In this document: piece by piece, positions 1 through 24,362 of the stretch
Layout: each line of letters begins with the position of its first letter
Position numbering within the stretch: the first letter of the stretch is position 1
Assembly (NCBI RefSeq): GCF_040436345.1
Contig: NC_133230.1
Location: 17,246,197-17,310,196, forward strand
Length of the DNA stretch: 64,000 bases
From: Pagrus major
Lineage: Eukaryota > Chordata > Actinopteri > Spariformes > Sparidae
Reading direction: 5' to 3'
The notes under the pieces: model-generated
What the model saw: the letters and a program-made list of their open reading frames with translations, nothing else
Database searches by the model: none
Told to the model about the DNA's origin: nothing
Made by a program: the position numbers and the translations under genes

Positions 1-163
1 ATGTGAAACGCTACCTGTAAGCACACACACAACCACAACATAATAAAGATGACATAAAACTTTCTCAAAGCATGTTTTTCAAGCAGCTCCATATACTGCA
101 TCGGACATTTAGTCTGCTGCTAAATCAAAACTGTATTAAACTCCGTAAAAAATCCATACGTAC

Positions 164-3100
164 CTTTATATGGTATTTATGTGCCACTTCCAGCAGCAAA
201 GGCACAAGGTCATCCACTGGCTCACCATTATCATCCTTCATATTAGGAGGATACCAGGAAAGAGCCATGACACCTGAGAAAAAAGACAGTTATAAACATG
301 AATCCAAAACCTGGACCAGATAATTGTTCATGAATAATTGGTTGTTCTTATGGTTTGTATGTATTACAGTGATGTTATATATGTCAAAGGAGTAATACAG
401 TTGGGGCACAATAAAAATGGGCATAACAATTTTCTTCAATCAGTCAAAATATAACATTTTTCAGTTTTGTTAACAAAATGATTAGTTACAGAGATGATAA
501 ATTAATATTTACTACTACTTGTAGCAGTCCAATTGTTTGTGACTTGCTATTTTGGGCTGATTTTCCTCATGACTGATTGCAGGGGATTCAGAGCAGCTGT
601 GCACAGGTGGGGAGACTGACGACACCCTGTTTGAAAGGCTTAAGAGAGGTGGGAAATGGCACACCAGGGGCTCTCACCCTCACACTGAATCTGCTCCCGA
701 CCCAGTCTGAATCGCTCCTTGAATTACCAAGAACCTCATTCCCCCTTAGATTTTCAGCCAGAAACTCTATTTAGGCCCCATTTTGTTTTCTTGGCTGCCC
801 ACATCTTTCTTGAGGGAACTTTGTTTATTTGGGGAACCCCTTAAAACCCAAGCCCCTTTACACCTTCAGTTTACCATTTTATTTCCCTGGGGCTTATAGG
901 AGCATATTCATTTATTATAGCGGGAAGAGGCATTTGTTCATTATATCCAAAAGAGGCATTTGTTTATTGTCCAAGTAGTGGACATTGGGCATTCCCCTAG
1001 TTTTGCATGTTCTTTGTTTATATTGTTATGTAGGTTGGGCTGGCCTGTAAGCAATTTACAGCCTGTACCGCCACATACTAATAATAATATTTAAAGGTCC
1101 ACCTCGTAAAAGAAAGTTGATTCCCAACTCTTTGGGATGGCTGCTAACCCAACCTACAATCCCAAAGTGTCAGTATTTGACAGGTTCAGAATGAGACTCA
1201 AAAATCCACTTTCTTACAAAGTGGACCTTTTAAGCTAAGTGTGATTTACAAAAATGACGCCATAAATGACAAAAACTATCAAACTTAACAGTTGTACGAC
1301 CAATTTGCTGATTATGATCACTGCAGTATCATAACAGAGGGCTGGGTGTTAACTCAGTATTATCGTTTATCGGCATACATGGTACAACCATAGGCAACAA
1401 TTTGATGACAATGAGCAGAATTAGCTCTTTTTTTCTTTTATGCTGTTGATAGAGTTTCAGATGTTTTATATTTTAAATACATCTGCTACATCATAATATT
1501 TTATATTACCTTATTACCTACGCCAAGGAGGATGTTTGCACCAATTTGTTTGTTTGCTGGTTGGTTTGTCGGCAGGATTACAGCCAAGAATAGACAGCAC
1601 TGACTTTTGGAGAAGATCTGGATTAAAAACACAGATCCAGGACTTTTTTCTCACTTTTCTTCAACATTGCAAGAAAGGGTGTTTTTCAACACTTTAGTTA
1701 GTTTCTCAGGGAATAATCTTGATGAAAAAATAGGTATTTAGTTGGCTGGTATGTACAGTATGAGTGCCATTCCTGTTTATATTGTGACAGTGATTTCAGT
1801 AAGGATACACTTATCTTACTTTTAAGATTCTGATACCTTGACTCAGAGTAACTGTCAAAACTGAGGACTGATCGCTCCGCTCTGTCCTCACATCATTTTT
1901 ATGTAATGTAACATGAGGCCAGGAGCCAGCAGACAGGCACAACTGAATCAATAGTTATGTAACATTTGATTCAGTAACAATCAATGTAACGTTGCATGTA
2001 AGCAGAAATGACAATCTTCATGACGGTGTTGACGAAGAAACTGTATTCGCTGCTGCTCGAGTCCTAACAAGAACCAAAAAAGTAGATCACATCACTCCAG
2101 TTCTCAGATCTTTACACTGGCTTCCTGACTGTCAAAGAATATATTTCAAAATCCTGTTGTTGGTTTATAAAGCACTGAATGGTTTCGGCCCAAAATACAT
2201 CTCTGATCTGCTGTCACATTATGAACCATCCAGACCTCTGAGGTCATAAGGTGCAGGTCTGCTTTCAGTCCCCTAGAGTCAAAACCAAACATGGAGAAGC
2301 AGCATTTAGGTATTATGCGTCACATATCTGGAACAAACTCCCTGAAAACTGAAGGTCTGCTCCAACTCTCACCTCTATTAAATCAAGGCTGAAGACCTTT
2401 GTGTTTGCCGCAGCCTTTCACTGAAGCAATTTCAAGGCTTTGAACTGCACTGTGACTTTTATTTTCTAGTCTCGTCTCTTTTAAACCTATTCTGTTTCAG
2501 CTTACTTTCCTATTTCTTAACTTGTTTTAATGTTTCATTTCTTGATGTCTTCCTACTTGTTTTTAATGTATCTTAAACGCATTTTTTTATTTCTTTTAAC
2601 GTAATTTTTATGCGCCCGTAAAGCACTTTGAGTTGCCTTGTGTCTGAATTGTGCTATACAAATAAACTTGCCTTGCCTTGCCTTTAATGTGAATTAATCA
2701 GATCAGTATGCCCTAGACACCCCTATTGTTAACCATATGGCCCAAGACTATTATAATATCACAGAATCATAACACTATCACTATCTCTGGAAGGAGACAA
2801 GAGATAATATTGAATTACTGCCCAGCCCTGGAGTTAGGTGTGGCTCAATTTTCTTTCTTACCAATGGCTGCTGTACGCAGCTGCTGCATATGAGCCTCTA
2901 TAACGGAGGGATCCCTGGAACTGTAAGCCCCTAAAGAGGGGTAGAAGTTGGCCCCGATGTCATCAGGTGGGCTGTGTCTCCCTTGTGGATAGCCCTGAGC
3001 CACCTTAAAGTCCCAGTGTGGCAGTTGTGGGTGGTCCCAGTGGATGTATTTGCCATCATACTTGGGGTTTCCATACCAGACATAGTAGAATGCATGGAGA

Positions 3101-3369
3101 TAGTAGTTTGGAGGAGGGAACTTCTTCAGTGTAGCTTCCAGTTGAGCATCTCTCTCTGACTGAACGGAGTCATTCATTTTGATCTGGTCAGGTTTTTTGT
3201 CGTTTTCTCTCTGGATCTCATTCCTTCTCTCCGGGAACAGCTCTTCACCAACGGGGTCACTGAACGGAGAGTCCTCTGGTGTCAGCGCCTTCAAGACCAC
3301 TGTTACTATGAGCACAAGCAACACCAGAGCAATGAATGTGATGCAAGATTTGCGCCTAAACCTTGCCAT
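164..3369 (-). CDS. manea: MANEA, Golgi endo-alpha-1,2-mannosidase, 5' coding part (partial)
   Basis: Glycoprotein endo-alpha-1,2-mannosidase trims glucosylated mannose from N-glycans in the Golgi (glycosyl hydrolase family 99). Two coding exons are seen: 2862-3369 (start ATG at 3369-3367, donor GTAAGAAA) and 164-273 (acceptor TTTTCTCAG, donor GTACGT); they join in phase 1 across a glycine codon. The N-terminus starts MARFRRKSC followed by a hydrophobic run (about residues 9-27), the type II Golgi anchor, then a charged stem. The luminal domain shows FYYVWYGNPKYDGKYIHWDH, YPQGRHSPPDDIGANFYP and SSRDPSVIEAHM, continuing in the second exon with ALSWYPP and DDNGEPVDDLVP. These match MANEA better than its paralogue MANEAL, because the stem is long and not proline-rich. 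The remaining exons, with the catalytic residues, lie beyond the left edge. Confidence 0.93.
1091..1233. mobile_element. Miniature inverted-repeat transposable element, about 143 bp
   Basis: The left end TTAAAGGTCCACCTCGTAAA is mirrored by the right end, whose reverse complement reads AAAAGGTCCACTTTGTAAGA. Terminal inverted repeats run for about 30 bp with a few mismatches. It has no coding capacity, so it is a non-autonomous DNA transposon in the MANEA intron. The superfamily was not determined; the TTAA-like ends could be a target site. Confidence 0.65.
1990..2690 (+). mobile_element. LINE (L2/CR1-like) 3' end relic
   Basis: A decayed frame gives VDHITPVLRSLHWLPDCQRI, KILLLVYKALNG, GPKYISDLL and, after frameshifts, AFRYYASHIWNKLP. 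This is the familiar C-terminal stretch after the reverse transcriptase domain in fish L2-type LINEs. It is followed by a 3' tail with AATAAACTTGCC and a short CTTGC repeat (about 2655-2690), typical of these elements. It is 5'-truncated and carries stops, hence inactive. Orientation is opposite to MANEA. Confidence 0.8.
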
Positions 3370-3471
3370 TCTTCAGTCAGTACTTGAGGCTATCCGCAAT
3401 TCATTGTTGAGACAGCAGGGAGTTGTCGGGCAGGATGCCACTGAAGGTCGGTCAGTGGGTTTTTGTTTGGC

Positions 3472-4460
3472 CTGAAGGTTTGAGGAAACAAGAGATATAT
3501 GTGTGAACAGAAGAGTATTAGGTTTTCGGTTATCGGTAATAGACTAATCATTTGGTCTATAAACAGAGAGGATATACATCTATATATACATATATCTAAA
3601 TATATATATAATTTATCAGCCCAGTATTGGGAAATTTATATTATCATCTATAGCAAAATAGAGTCCAATATATGAAACTAAATTGCATTCATTGACTTAA
3701 CAACAGCAGCATCTACACACTTCCATACAGTAGGTGGTGGTATGCACCTTTGAAGTTGCCATCCACCAATAAACAAAGAGAAGAAGTAAAAGTATACTTC
3801 AAAATCTTATTCGAGCTATGGAATATTAAATCATCTATCTTTGCTCACATTATCTCCTTTTTGTTACCATAACGTATGCATCAATTAGAGGAGAGGAACT
3901 TCTTTTTAAAATACAAAAATGTGAAATAAATTATTATTATCTTATCGCTATCGGCCATGTGAAGCAGGTAATATCGGTATCAGCTGAAAGAAATTCCATA
4001 ACGTGCATCCCTAATTATATTATCATTATAAGAATTTACTCTTATTTTCTTGATTATTCAATCAAAAAAATGCACAAACCAAGCAATTTTTTGATTATCG
4101 TGGAAAATTGCCAATTATCTTTACGAAGTTTTGCAGCTCCGGATTAGATTACTACAATGTCAGGCAAAGAAAATCAGCAAATTCTCACATTTAAAAGGCT
4201 GCAATCATCAAATATGTATCAGTTTTGTCTGGTAAATAATTGAAACTATACATAAATTATCGATTACCATTTCGGCTGTAAAAACAGCAAAAGAGTTACA
4301 GAAAAACGGAGAGCTCGGTTATTTTAAATAGGTGAACACGATGCGGAAGTCCTGTCAGATATACAGTTAAAACCAACCTTGCATATATGTAGCTAACGCA
4401 GTTTAGTGACGTCTAAAAACACAATTAACAAGCCAACAATGTTATCTAGTTCAACTCTAC
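3472..4460. other. MANEA 5' intron, relic repeats only
   Basis: AT-rich intron between the non-coding first exon and the ATG exon. Around 3720-3800 is the common fish repeat text with GTAGGTGGTGGTATGCACC. Around 3930-4010 are phrases such as TATCGGTATCAGCTG and GTGCATCCCTAAT that match ends of hAT-like miniature elements of fish. No coding exon is seen. Confidence 0.5.
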
Positions 4461-4660
4461 CTGCATTGATGAACTTTAGACCTGTCAATAGCTGCCAAGA
4501 ATAAACAAGGGCTACACAATATTAGTTTCAGCCCCCGACAGCCAAACACTTCACATATTTCGGCATTAAATAACGGGGACTTTTCAAATACAACGTCTAG
4601 TATTAAACACAGCAGGTCTAACAGCTCGTAGGGACTCCTCATGAATTATTTTCGTTGTAT
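4461..4660 (-). promoter_or_regulatory. manea: MANEA non-coding first exon and promoter region
   Basis: On the minus strand a good donor (TGCAG then GTAGAG, exon end at 4461) pairs with the acceptor AACCTTCAG at 3472-3473, which opens the exon carrying the MANEA ATG (5' UTR part 3370-3471). This implies a non-coding first exon ending at 4461. Its upstream edge is a guess (about 4650). The DNA between 4640 and 4820 is locally GC-richer and carries a CACGTG E-box near 4775, as expected of a TATA-less housekeeping promoter. The exon end is read directly; the transcription start is inferred. Confidence 0.55.
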
Positions 4661-4820
4661 GAGCTGCAAAAGACGGGACACAAGCTGCACTTCTGGTTCA
4701 GCAGCTTGTCCCGGAAACCGTCACAGATCTGTAAACCATCTGCAACTGCGCCTGCGCAGCGATGTGGCCCATCCACGTGGTTTAGGGAGCTGACGGTCCT
4801 GGTCTGTCAACAACAGACAA

Positions 4821-6290
4821 AGAAGCAACGTTACTGAGTCACGGTGAAAGATGTCGCCACCTTTCGTCTGGGGAGGTGTTTTACACAAACAAGCCACACT
4901 CAAATTGTAGGCCTACTTTACTGTTAGTACCATTATAGTACCAGTAATTTTTCAGACAATCAGAATAAGTGTTTATCTTAATTTTATTGCTGATAAAATC
5001 AATTAACTTAAAATGCAATCTGCAAAGTAAATACATGTAGTTAGTTTAAAGTAGTAATATTTTCCTCCAAAATGTAGTGAGTATAAAGTAGCAAAAATGG
5101 AAATACTGGAGTACAAGTACCTCAAAATTGTATTTGAGTATAGTGCTTGGGAAGATGTGCTTAGTTACTATACATCACTGACCAAGAAGAAAGGAGGACT
5201 CACTGTGTTGAATATCCCATTTCAGAATGATGTATATAAGATTGTAATTAATGATAATTTATTAGCTGATTTGTATTTTGTGTTAATAATCTGAATCTGC
5301 AAAGTCTGACCAGAAAGGCTATTGGTTCACATATACCTAAAACAGATAACCTGTTTTACTGCAGGAATCATACATATTTATTATCTTTTCTCTCCACACT
5401 CAGCATGCAGAGCATCATCAAATACTGCATTCTCCTCTCTCTCTCAGTGGGCCTGTGGATCTTCTTTGCTTAGATCTTGTCTCACATCCACCTGGCCGCT
5501 CCTTGTTGCCTCCTGCTGCCGATCTTCTGGAGTAAAAAATTAAAGAGTTCCTGAGCTTTTCATTAAGTTTCACTCCACCACTGTGACACTTCCTTTTATA
5601 AAAATCAAACTGATTTTTACCTCTGTTGGTCTGTAGAAGAGTATCAAGTCTCTGTTGTATGTTGAAGGGAATAGAGGGAAAAGCATTCGTGACAAGACGG
5701 CAGTAAAAAAAACAGGTGACAACAATTTTGGTTTCCATCCATTTTAATTGAATTTATAGACTTTCAAACAAACTTGTACAAATTGCAAAACAGCTTTTGG
5801 TAACACCTCATTGTTTTCTTATTATCATTAATAGGAAATAAATTAAGTGAATAAAAAGTAAACAATGTGATAGAGAACACAGAAGTACAACAGAAAGAAG
5901 AATACCACAAAGAGCAAAAGAAAAAGAAAGAAAAGAAACGAGGCAACTGTTTTCCACAAAGGATCAACTGCATCTTATTTGCAGTAGACTGAAGTTAACT
6001 TCCAAGCTGTCGAACTGAAGTACCTCCTTGTGGTAAATGACACATTTTGTACTGGCGATGTCATCAAAAGCCCATCCTGAGCTGTCTGATCTGATTTGTA
6101 CTATTTTGTTCTTTACTACTGTATTTATACACCAGGTGGCATCACTATCACATAGCAACACAGCCTGGTGCTGCCACCCACTCCTGACTCCACCAATGTT
6201 CTTCCTCCTTACCAGAACAGATTGTGTGATGTGAAAGGAGGATAGCTGGCATTTTGTTTATCTAAAAGCTTCCAAGAGCAAACTTTCTTC
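4821..6290. other. Intergenic DNA between MANEA and PPP1CB
   Basis: Holds the repeat fragment at 4930-5181 and a small exon-like open stretch at 5405-5554 (see findings). Otherwise it is AT-rich with no supportable gene. The exact 3' end of PPP1CB is uncertain. A minus-strand AATAAA (plus-strand TTTATT at 6299-6304) is one candidate polyadenylation signal, which would make the PPP1CB 3' UTR about 1.2 kb. Confidence 0.5.
4930..5181 (+). repeat. Fragment of a dispersed teleost repeat (AGTACTTGAGTA / CCACCACTG family)
   Basis: Contains AAATGTAGTGAGTATAAAGT, GGAAATACTGGAGTACAAGT and CCTCAAAATTGTATTTGAGT, ending TTACTATACATCACTG. The same phrases recur near 14720-14900, 22150-23105 and 39516-39558 in this window, so this is one family of non-coding dispersed elements. 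It lies in the intergenic stretch between the MANEA promoter and the PPP1CB 3' end. Confidence 0.6.
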
Positions 6291-6298
6291 ACTATGTT

Positions 6299-7509
6299 TG
6301 TTTATTGTGTGCACTTTAACACAGCGCTAAACAATTTAAATACTGTGGAGCTTGCTTTTTGTTTAATTAGATTTTTTTTTAACACTGTACAGACTTACTT
6401 AGATAAGTTAGACACTTGCAAAACTGCAACCAGTGCTATTTGTTATTTTCTATCCTTATCTGCTTCTCCATACATAGAGAGGACAATTATATAAGCACTT
6501 TTTAATGCACTATTTATCCAGTATGTCTGCAGATTAAATACTGACCTTAACTGACTGATATTAGTTTTCCATGGGCACAAAATGAAAAAAGAAATCTCTT
6601 GGCATCATTCACAATAAATCAGGAGGATCATATGGGGGAAATTATCTTGATGAGAACAAAAAATAAACAGACCCAGGAAAATGTCAATACCAGCTCTGTG
6701 TGAGAAGCGGCATGTGTTTGCGTGGGTGTGGAGTCGAGGCACAGGGAGGCATAACGGAGCGGAGGAATCGATGCCCAGAGGGCGTTGTGTCCGGGTAGAG
6801 CTTGTCCACTGCCAGCAGCTTCTGATTTAGCCTCTATTTTTCATTCACGCCGGTCTCTTCACATTCTTTGCTACTCGTGGGGATGTATACTTGTTCAATG
6901 CTTAAATATATAAAATGTGCATAATAACAAGTTTACCGCAGATGCTATAACGTGTTCCAACTGGAATCAGAGAAATGTTATTTGTGTCTACGGCTTTTAG
7001 CATTGCACAGAAACCCTCGGTCTCAATTGAAATACATTGGAAGGATTCTCTCCGCTTTTTGAGAGGTCAAGGCAAAACAAAGTTCAATCTCTACTGTGTT
7101 TTTCATTTAACTGAACAAGAATTTGTCTAACTCAGTCACTTTTGCCCCTCTTCACAGAGAAGGCATTTGCTTTCACGACACACAACCTTCAGAAAACCTC
7201 AAATGGCATTGGAAGTAAAACTACACACAAAAAAAAGAGATTATCTGTTAATAATATCAAAAATACCAACAAACAGGCAAAAAAAAAAAAAAGAAACAGA
7301 TTGGTCACAGCAAATTTATGTACACGTACACATTAAGAAAAGAGCTGTCAGTGGAGTCGGGGAGGGGGGGTGAAGAAAGAGGAGAAAGATTTGGGCAATT
7401 AGATAAGCCCTGTATCTTCGCTATACAGGGGAGTTACAGGGGTTGCCGCGATGGCAGACCGGGGACGGACAAGGGCGAGAAGGAAGGGGGAAGAGCCAAG
7501 GCTGCGCGT
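6299..7509 (-). other. ppp1cb: PPP1CB 3' UTR (probable extent)
   Basis: Downstream of the TGA at 7510-7512 there is no further exon. The DNA is moderately AT-rich with an A-run on the plus strand at 7280-7293 and a G-rich patch at 7360-7500. A minus-strand AATAAA at 6304-6299 is a plausible polyadenylation signal, but the end is inferred. Confidence 0.4.
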
Positions 7510-21850
<14,341 letters not shown>

Positions 21851-21960
21851 CTTCACACTGATGTGGTACAGTCAGTGTTGGCTGGTTACGTTCCGCCTGC
21901 AGACACCAGGGGGCGCTGCTGTCAACAAAACAATAGCCACAGATCATAATGGCCTAAAGA
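21851..21960 (-). promoter_or_regulatory. ppp1cb: PPP1CB 5' UTR and promoter with a CTCF-like site
   Basis: The CpG-rich DNA on both sides of the ATG (about 21560-21920) is typical of a housekeeping promoter. Immediately upstream, 21903-21916 reads ACACCAGGGGGCGC, which fits the vertebrate CTCF core consensus at 13 of 14 positions by eye, on the plus strand. The transcription start is not visible; its placement is inferred from the short distance to the start codon. Confidence 0.5.
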
Positions 21961-22149
21961 AGAGGCCCTTTAATCATATTTATAGTTATTAAAGTAATTT
22001 TATAAGTAGACTCAGACTGAAAAACATATTATTTATGTTATATACTAATTTCCATTAAGCGTACACGGCATTATTTTGAAATATATCTGAAATAAAGGCA
22101 CAATTTGTGGTTTGCACTAAAGAAGCAGTAGTCATACAACAATGTAAAT

Positions 22150-23105
22150 AATGGTGGAGTAAGTACTTAGATTTTTTACTTAAGTAAAAGTTGCAGTATC
22201 ACAGTGTACAATACTCTGTTGCAAGTAAACGTCCTGCCTACTTAAAGGATAAGTGCACCCAAAAATGAAAATTCAGTCATTATCTACTCACTCCCACACG
22301 GATTGAAAGTCGGGTGAAGTTTTGAAATTCACACAATATTTCTGGAGCTTCAAAGCAAAACAGTGTTGCAGCATTTCCCGAGATCCCAAATTGATTTGAA
22401 AAGACGTTCTCCGCACCCTGGACACGCGGTCAAGCTCATGCACGCTTTTAGCAGCTACATTGGAGATTCTGGCTTAAAAAGAGTGTAAATAACATCTTTT
22501 CAAATCCGTTTGGGATCTCAGGGCTTTCACAGACTACTATTACACCAGATGAGCTGTATGGAGCCAAGTCTCCATCTGCTTCAGTTGTTTCGGAGAATGC
22601 TGCAACGCTGTTTTGCTGTGAAGGTCCAGAAATGGTTAGTGGACGATGAAACTTCACCCGTCCTTTCATTGACATGAGGATGAGTAGATAATAACTGAAC
22701 CCTAACCCTCAATTTTTGGATGAATTTATCCTTTAAATACAAAAGTATCAAAATACACAGCAGGTGCTAAAATGAAAGATACCCATCATGCAGAAGGAAC
22801 TATTTCAGAACAATATTTATTATATTACTGGATTTTAATTAGTGATGTGTTAATGTATGCATCACTTTAATGCTGCTGCTGGTAAAGGTGGAGCTCATTT
22901 CAACTACTTTATATACAGCTGGGCAGCTTAATCTATAATAATGCATATTAGTTTATTAGCTGATTTATAATATGATCGTGGGTTTTATTTGTAAAATCAG
23001 CTGACAAATAAATGTAGTGAAGTAAAACTGTTAAAAAATCAGAAAGTGAAAGCACTCAGGCAAACTGTTCCTCACTACTTACGTATTTTCCCACCACTGT
23101 ATGCT
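22150..23105. mobile_element. Dispersed teleost element (CCACCACTG ends) interrupted by a nested MITE
   Basis: The left end AATGGTGGAGTAAGTACTTA is mirrored by the right end ACTTACGTATTTTCCCACCACT. Internal phrases such as GGTAAAGGTGGAGCTCATTT, TTTAATGCTGCTGCTGGTAA and AATAAATGTAGTGAAGTAAA belong to the same family as the fragments at 4930, 14720 and 39516. A second element (22243-22737) sits inside it. Non-coding. It lies between the PPP1CB promoter and the PLB1 3' end. Confidence 0.65.
22243..22737. mobile_element. Nested MITE with long terminal inverted repeats, about 495 bp
   Basis: The left end TTAAAGGATAAGTGCACCCA then AAAAATGAAAATTCAGTCAT is mirrored at the right end, whose reverse complement reads TTAAAGGATAAATTCATCCA then AAAAATTGAGGG. 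Inner inverted phrases (CATTATCTACTCACTC against GATGAGTAGATAATAACTGA) extend the match. This is an abundant fish-type miniature element. It interrupts the flanking element at 22150-23105 and is therefore the younger insertion. Confidence 0.75.
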
Positions 23106-23419
23106 TGTGACATAATTAACAGAAGCAGTCGGTGTCTTTCATCACTGTCGGAGGTCATAAAATAACCCCTTTTATGATTTATGGTCAGACTATCTCATTG
23201 GCGGTAATGATTAAGGTAATACGTGTGGGCTGATGTGTGCTGAGTCATTGCTGCACGGATGGCTTGTGTAACTTATGATATAGTGATATCTGTATTTCCT
23301 GGCTTGCTAAAATAAATACCATTAGCATGTAATGGTGATGATGTTCTGGACAGAGAGAGGAGGACCGGCTGGTGTCTGGTTGTTCAGATGCCACTTGAGC
23401 ACTCACATTAAAACAGTTT

Positions 23420-24083
23420 ACATGAATTTATTGCAAATTATTTATTACAAATAAACAAAAAACATTTTTGTTACAATCAAAGGCGTTAAGGTTATTTTTT
23501 AAACAGACAAAAAAGAACATAGAGAATACATAATTACATGTATTTACCATTGCACACAATGGCCACACAATGTTAGATTTATATTTACATCTACTGAGAG
23601 ATTACTGTCCTTAGCTAAATCCAGAAAAAAGTAACTATAGACACTTAATTCAAGTACTTAAAAAATTAAGATTTGAGGTAAGAATTGTGTATTTTACACC
23701 ACAACATTTGTCTGAAAAGTACTGAAATCAATACATTTTCATTCTGATAAAATTGAATACATAACAGCAGTAATAAGTTAACGTTCAGTGAGTAATTTCA
23801 GTCACAATTTGCACATGAAATCGACTGTTTGATGTGGTTGGTGAATGTATTATCTCGTTAAGTCAGTTGTTAAGCCAGCTGCAACATTAACTGACAATAA
23901 TTAACTCCTCTCGTCAAAGCAGACAACACTATCTTATCATGTCTTATTATTGAAATCTTGTTTATTATCACCACCAACAGCATGCTTTATATAAATATAT
24001 CACTTCAAATATTGTGCTGGCGTTTTGAAGTTGCTGTAAATTTTTTTAAATAGTCCAGTGCAAAATATACAGTAAGTGGCACT
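23420..24083 (-). other. plb1: PLB1 3' UTR with polyadenylation signals
   Basis: AT-rich DNA after the TAA stop, with two minus-strand AATAAA hexamers (plus-strand TTTATT at 23441-23446 and 23427-23432) about 640 bases downstream. No other feature is seen. Confidence 0.5.
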
Positions 24084-24362
24084 TTAAAACCCAGTGCCCT
24101 CCATCTCCACCACAGACGTCATCCGCTTCTTGTTTCTCTTGGTTCTCCAGCAGAAGATGAGCCAGGTGACGACGCAGCCTATCAAAAGACCCACTACGGC
24201 CAGCACAGCGGCGAGCCAGACTGGCACAGTGTCTGTGCAGTCAGGGGTGAGAGGCAGGGCTGTGCTGTGGATTCCGGGTGCTGTGGCGGTGGTGGTGGGT
24301 GCTGAGGTGGTGCTGGTTGACATGGGGAAGCTGTTCACCTTTGTGAAGATGTAAGGATGCTC
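24084..24362 (-). other. plb1: PLB1 last exon: Ser/Thr-rich stem, transmembrane anchor, cytosolic tail
   Basis: Begins [13 protein letters not shown] after the acceptor TATTCCAG, continues with a Thr/Ser/Pro-rich stem (likely O-glycosylated), then a hydrophobic helix [18 protein letters not shown] followed by TWLIFCW, a basic stop-transfer stretch RTKRNKKR and the C-terminus EMEGTGF. This makes the protein a type I membrane ectoenzyme. Shedding at the stem is possible in the family but cannot be seen here. Confidence 0.92.

Larger units (their letters stand above)
274..2861. other. MANEA intron between the two coding exons, repeat-rich
   Basis: No gene-like coding exon is visible. The stretch holds a miniature inverted-repeat element (1091-1233), a relic fish repeat around 1520-1740 and a LINE 3' fragment (about 1990-2690), each listed separately. 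The remainder is AT-rich DNA without recognisable structure. Confidence 0.7.
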
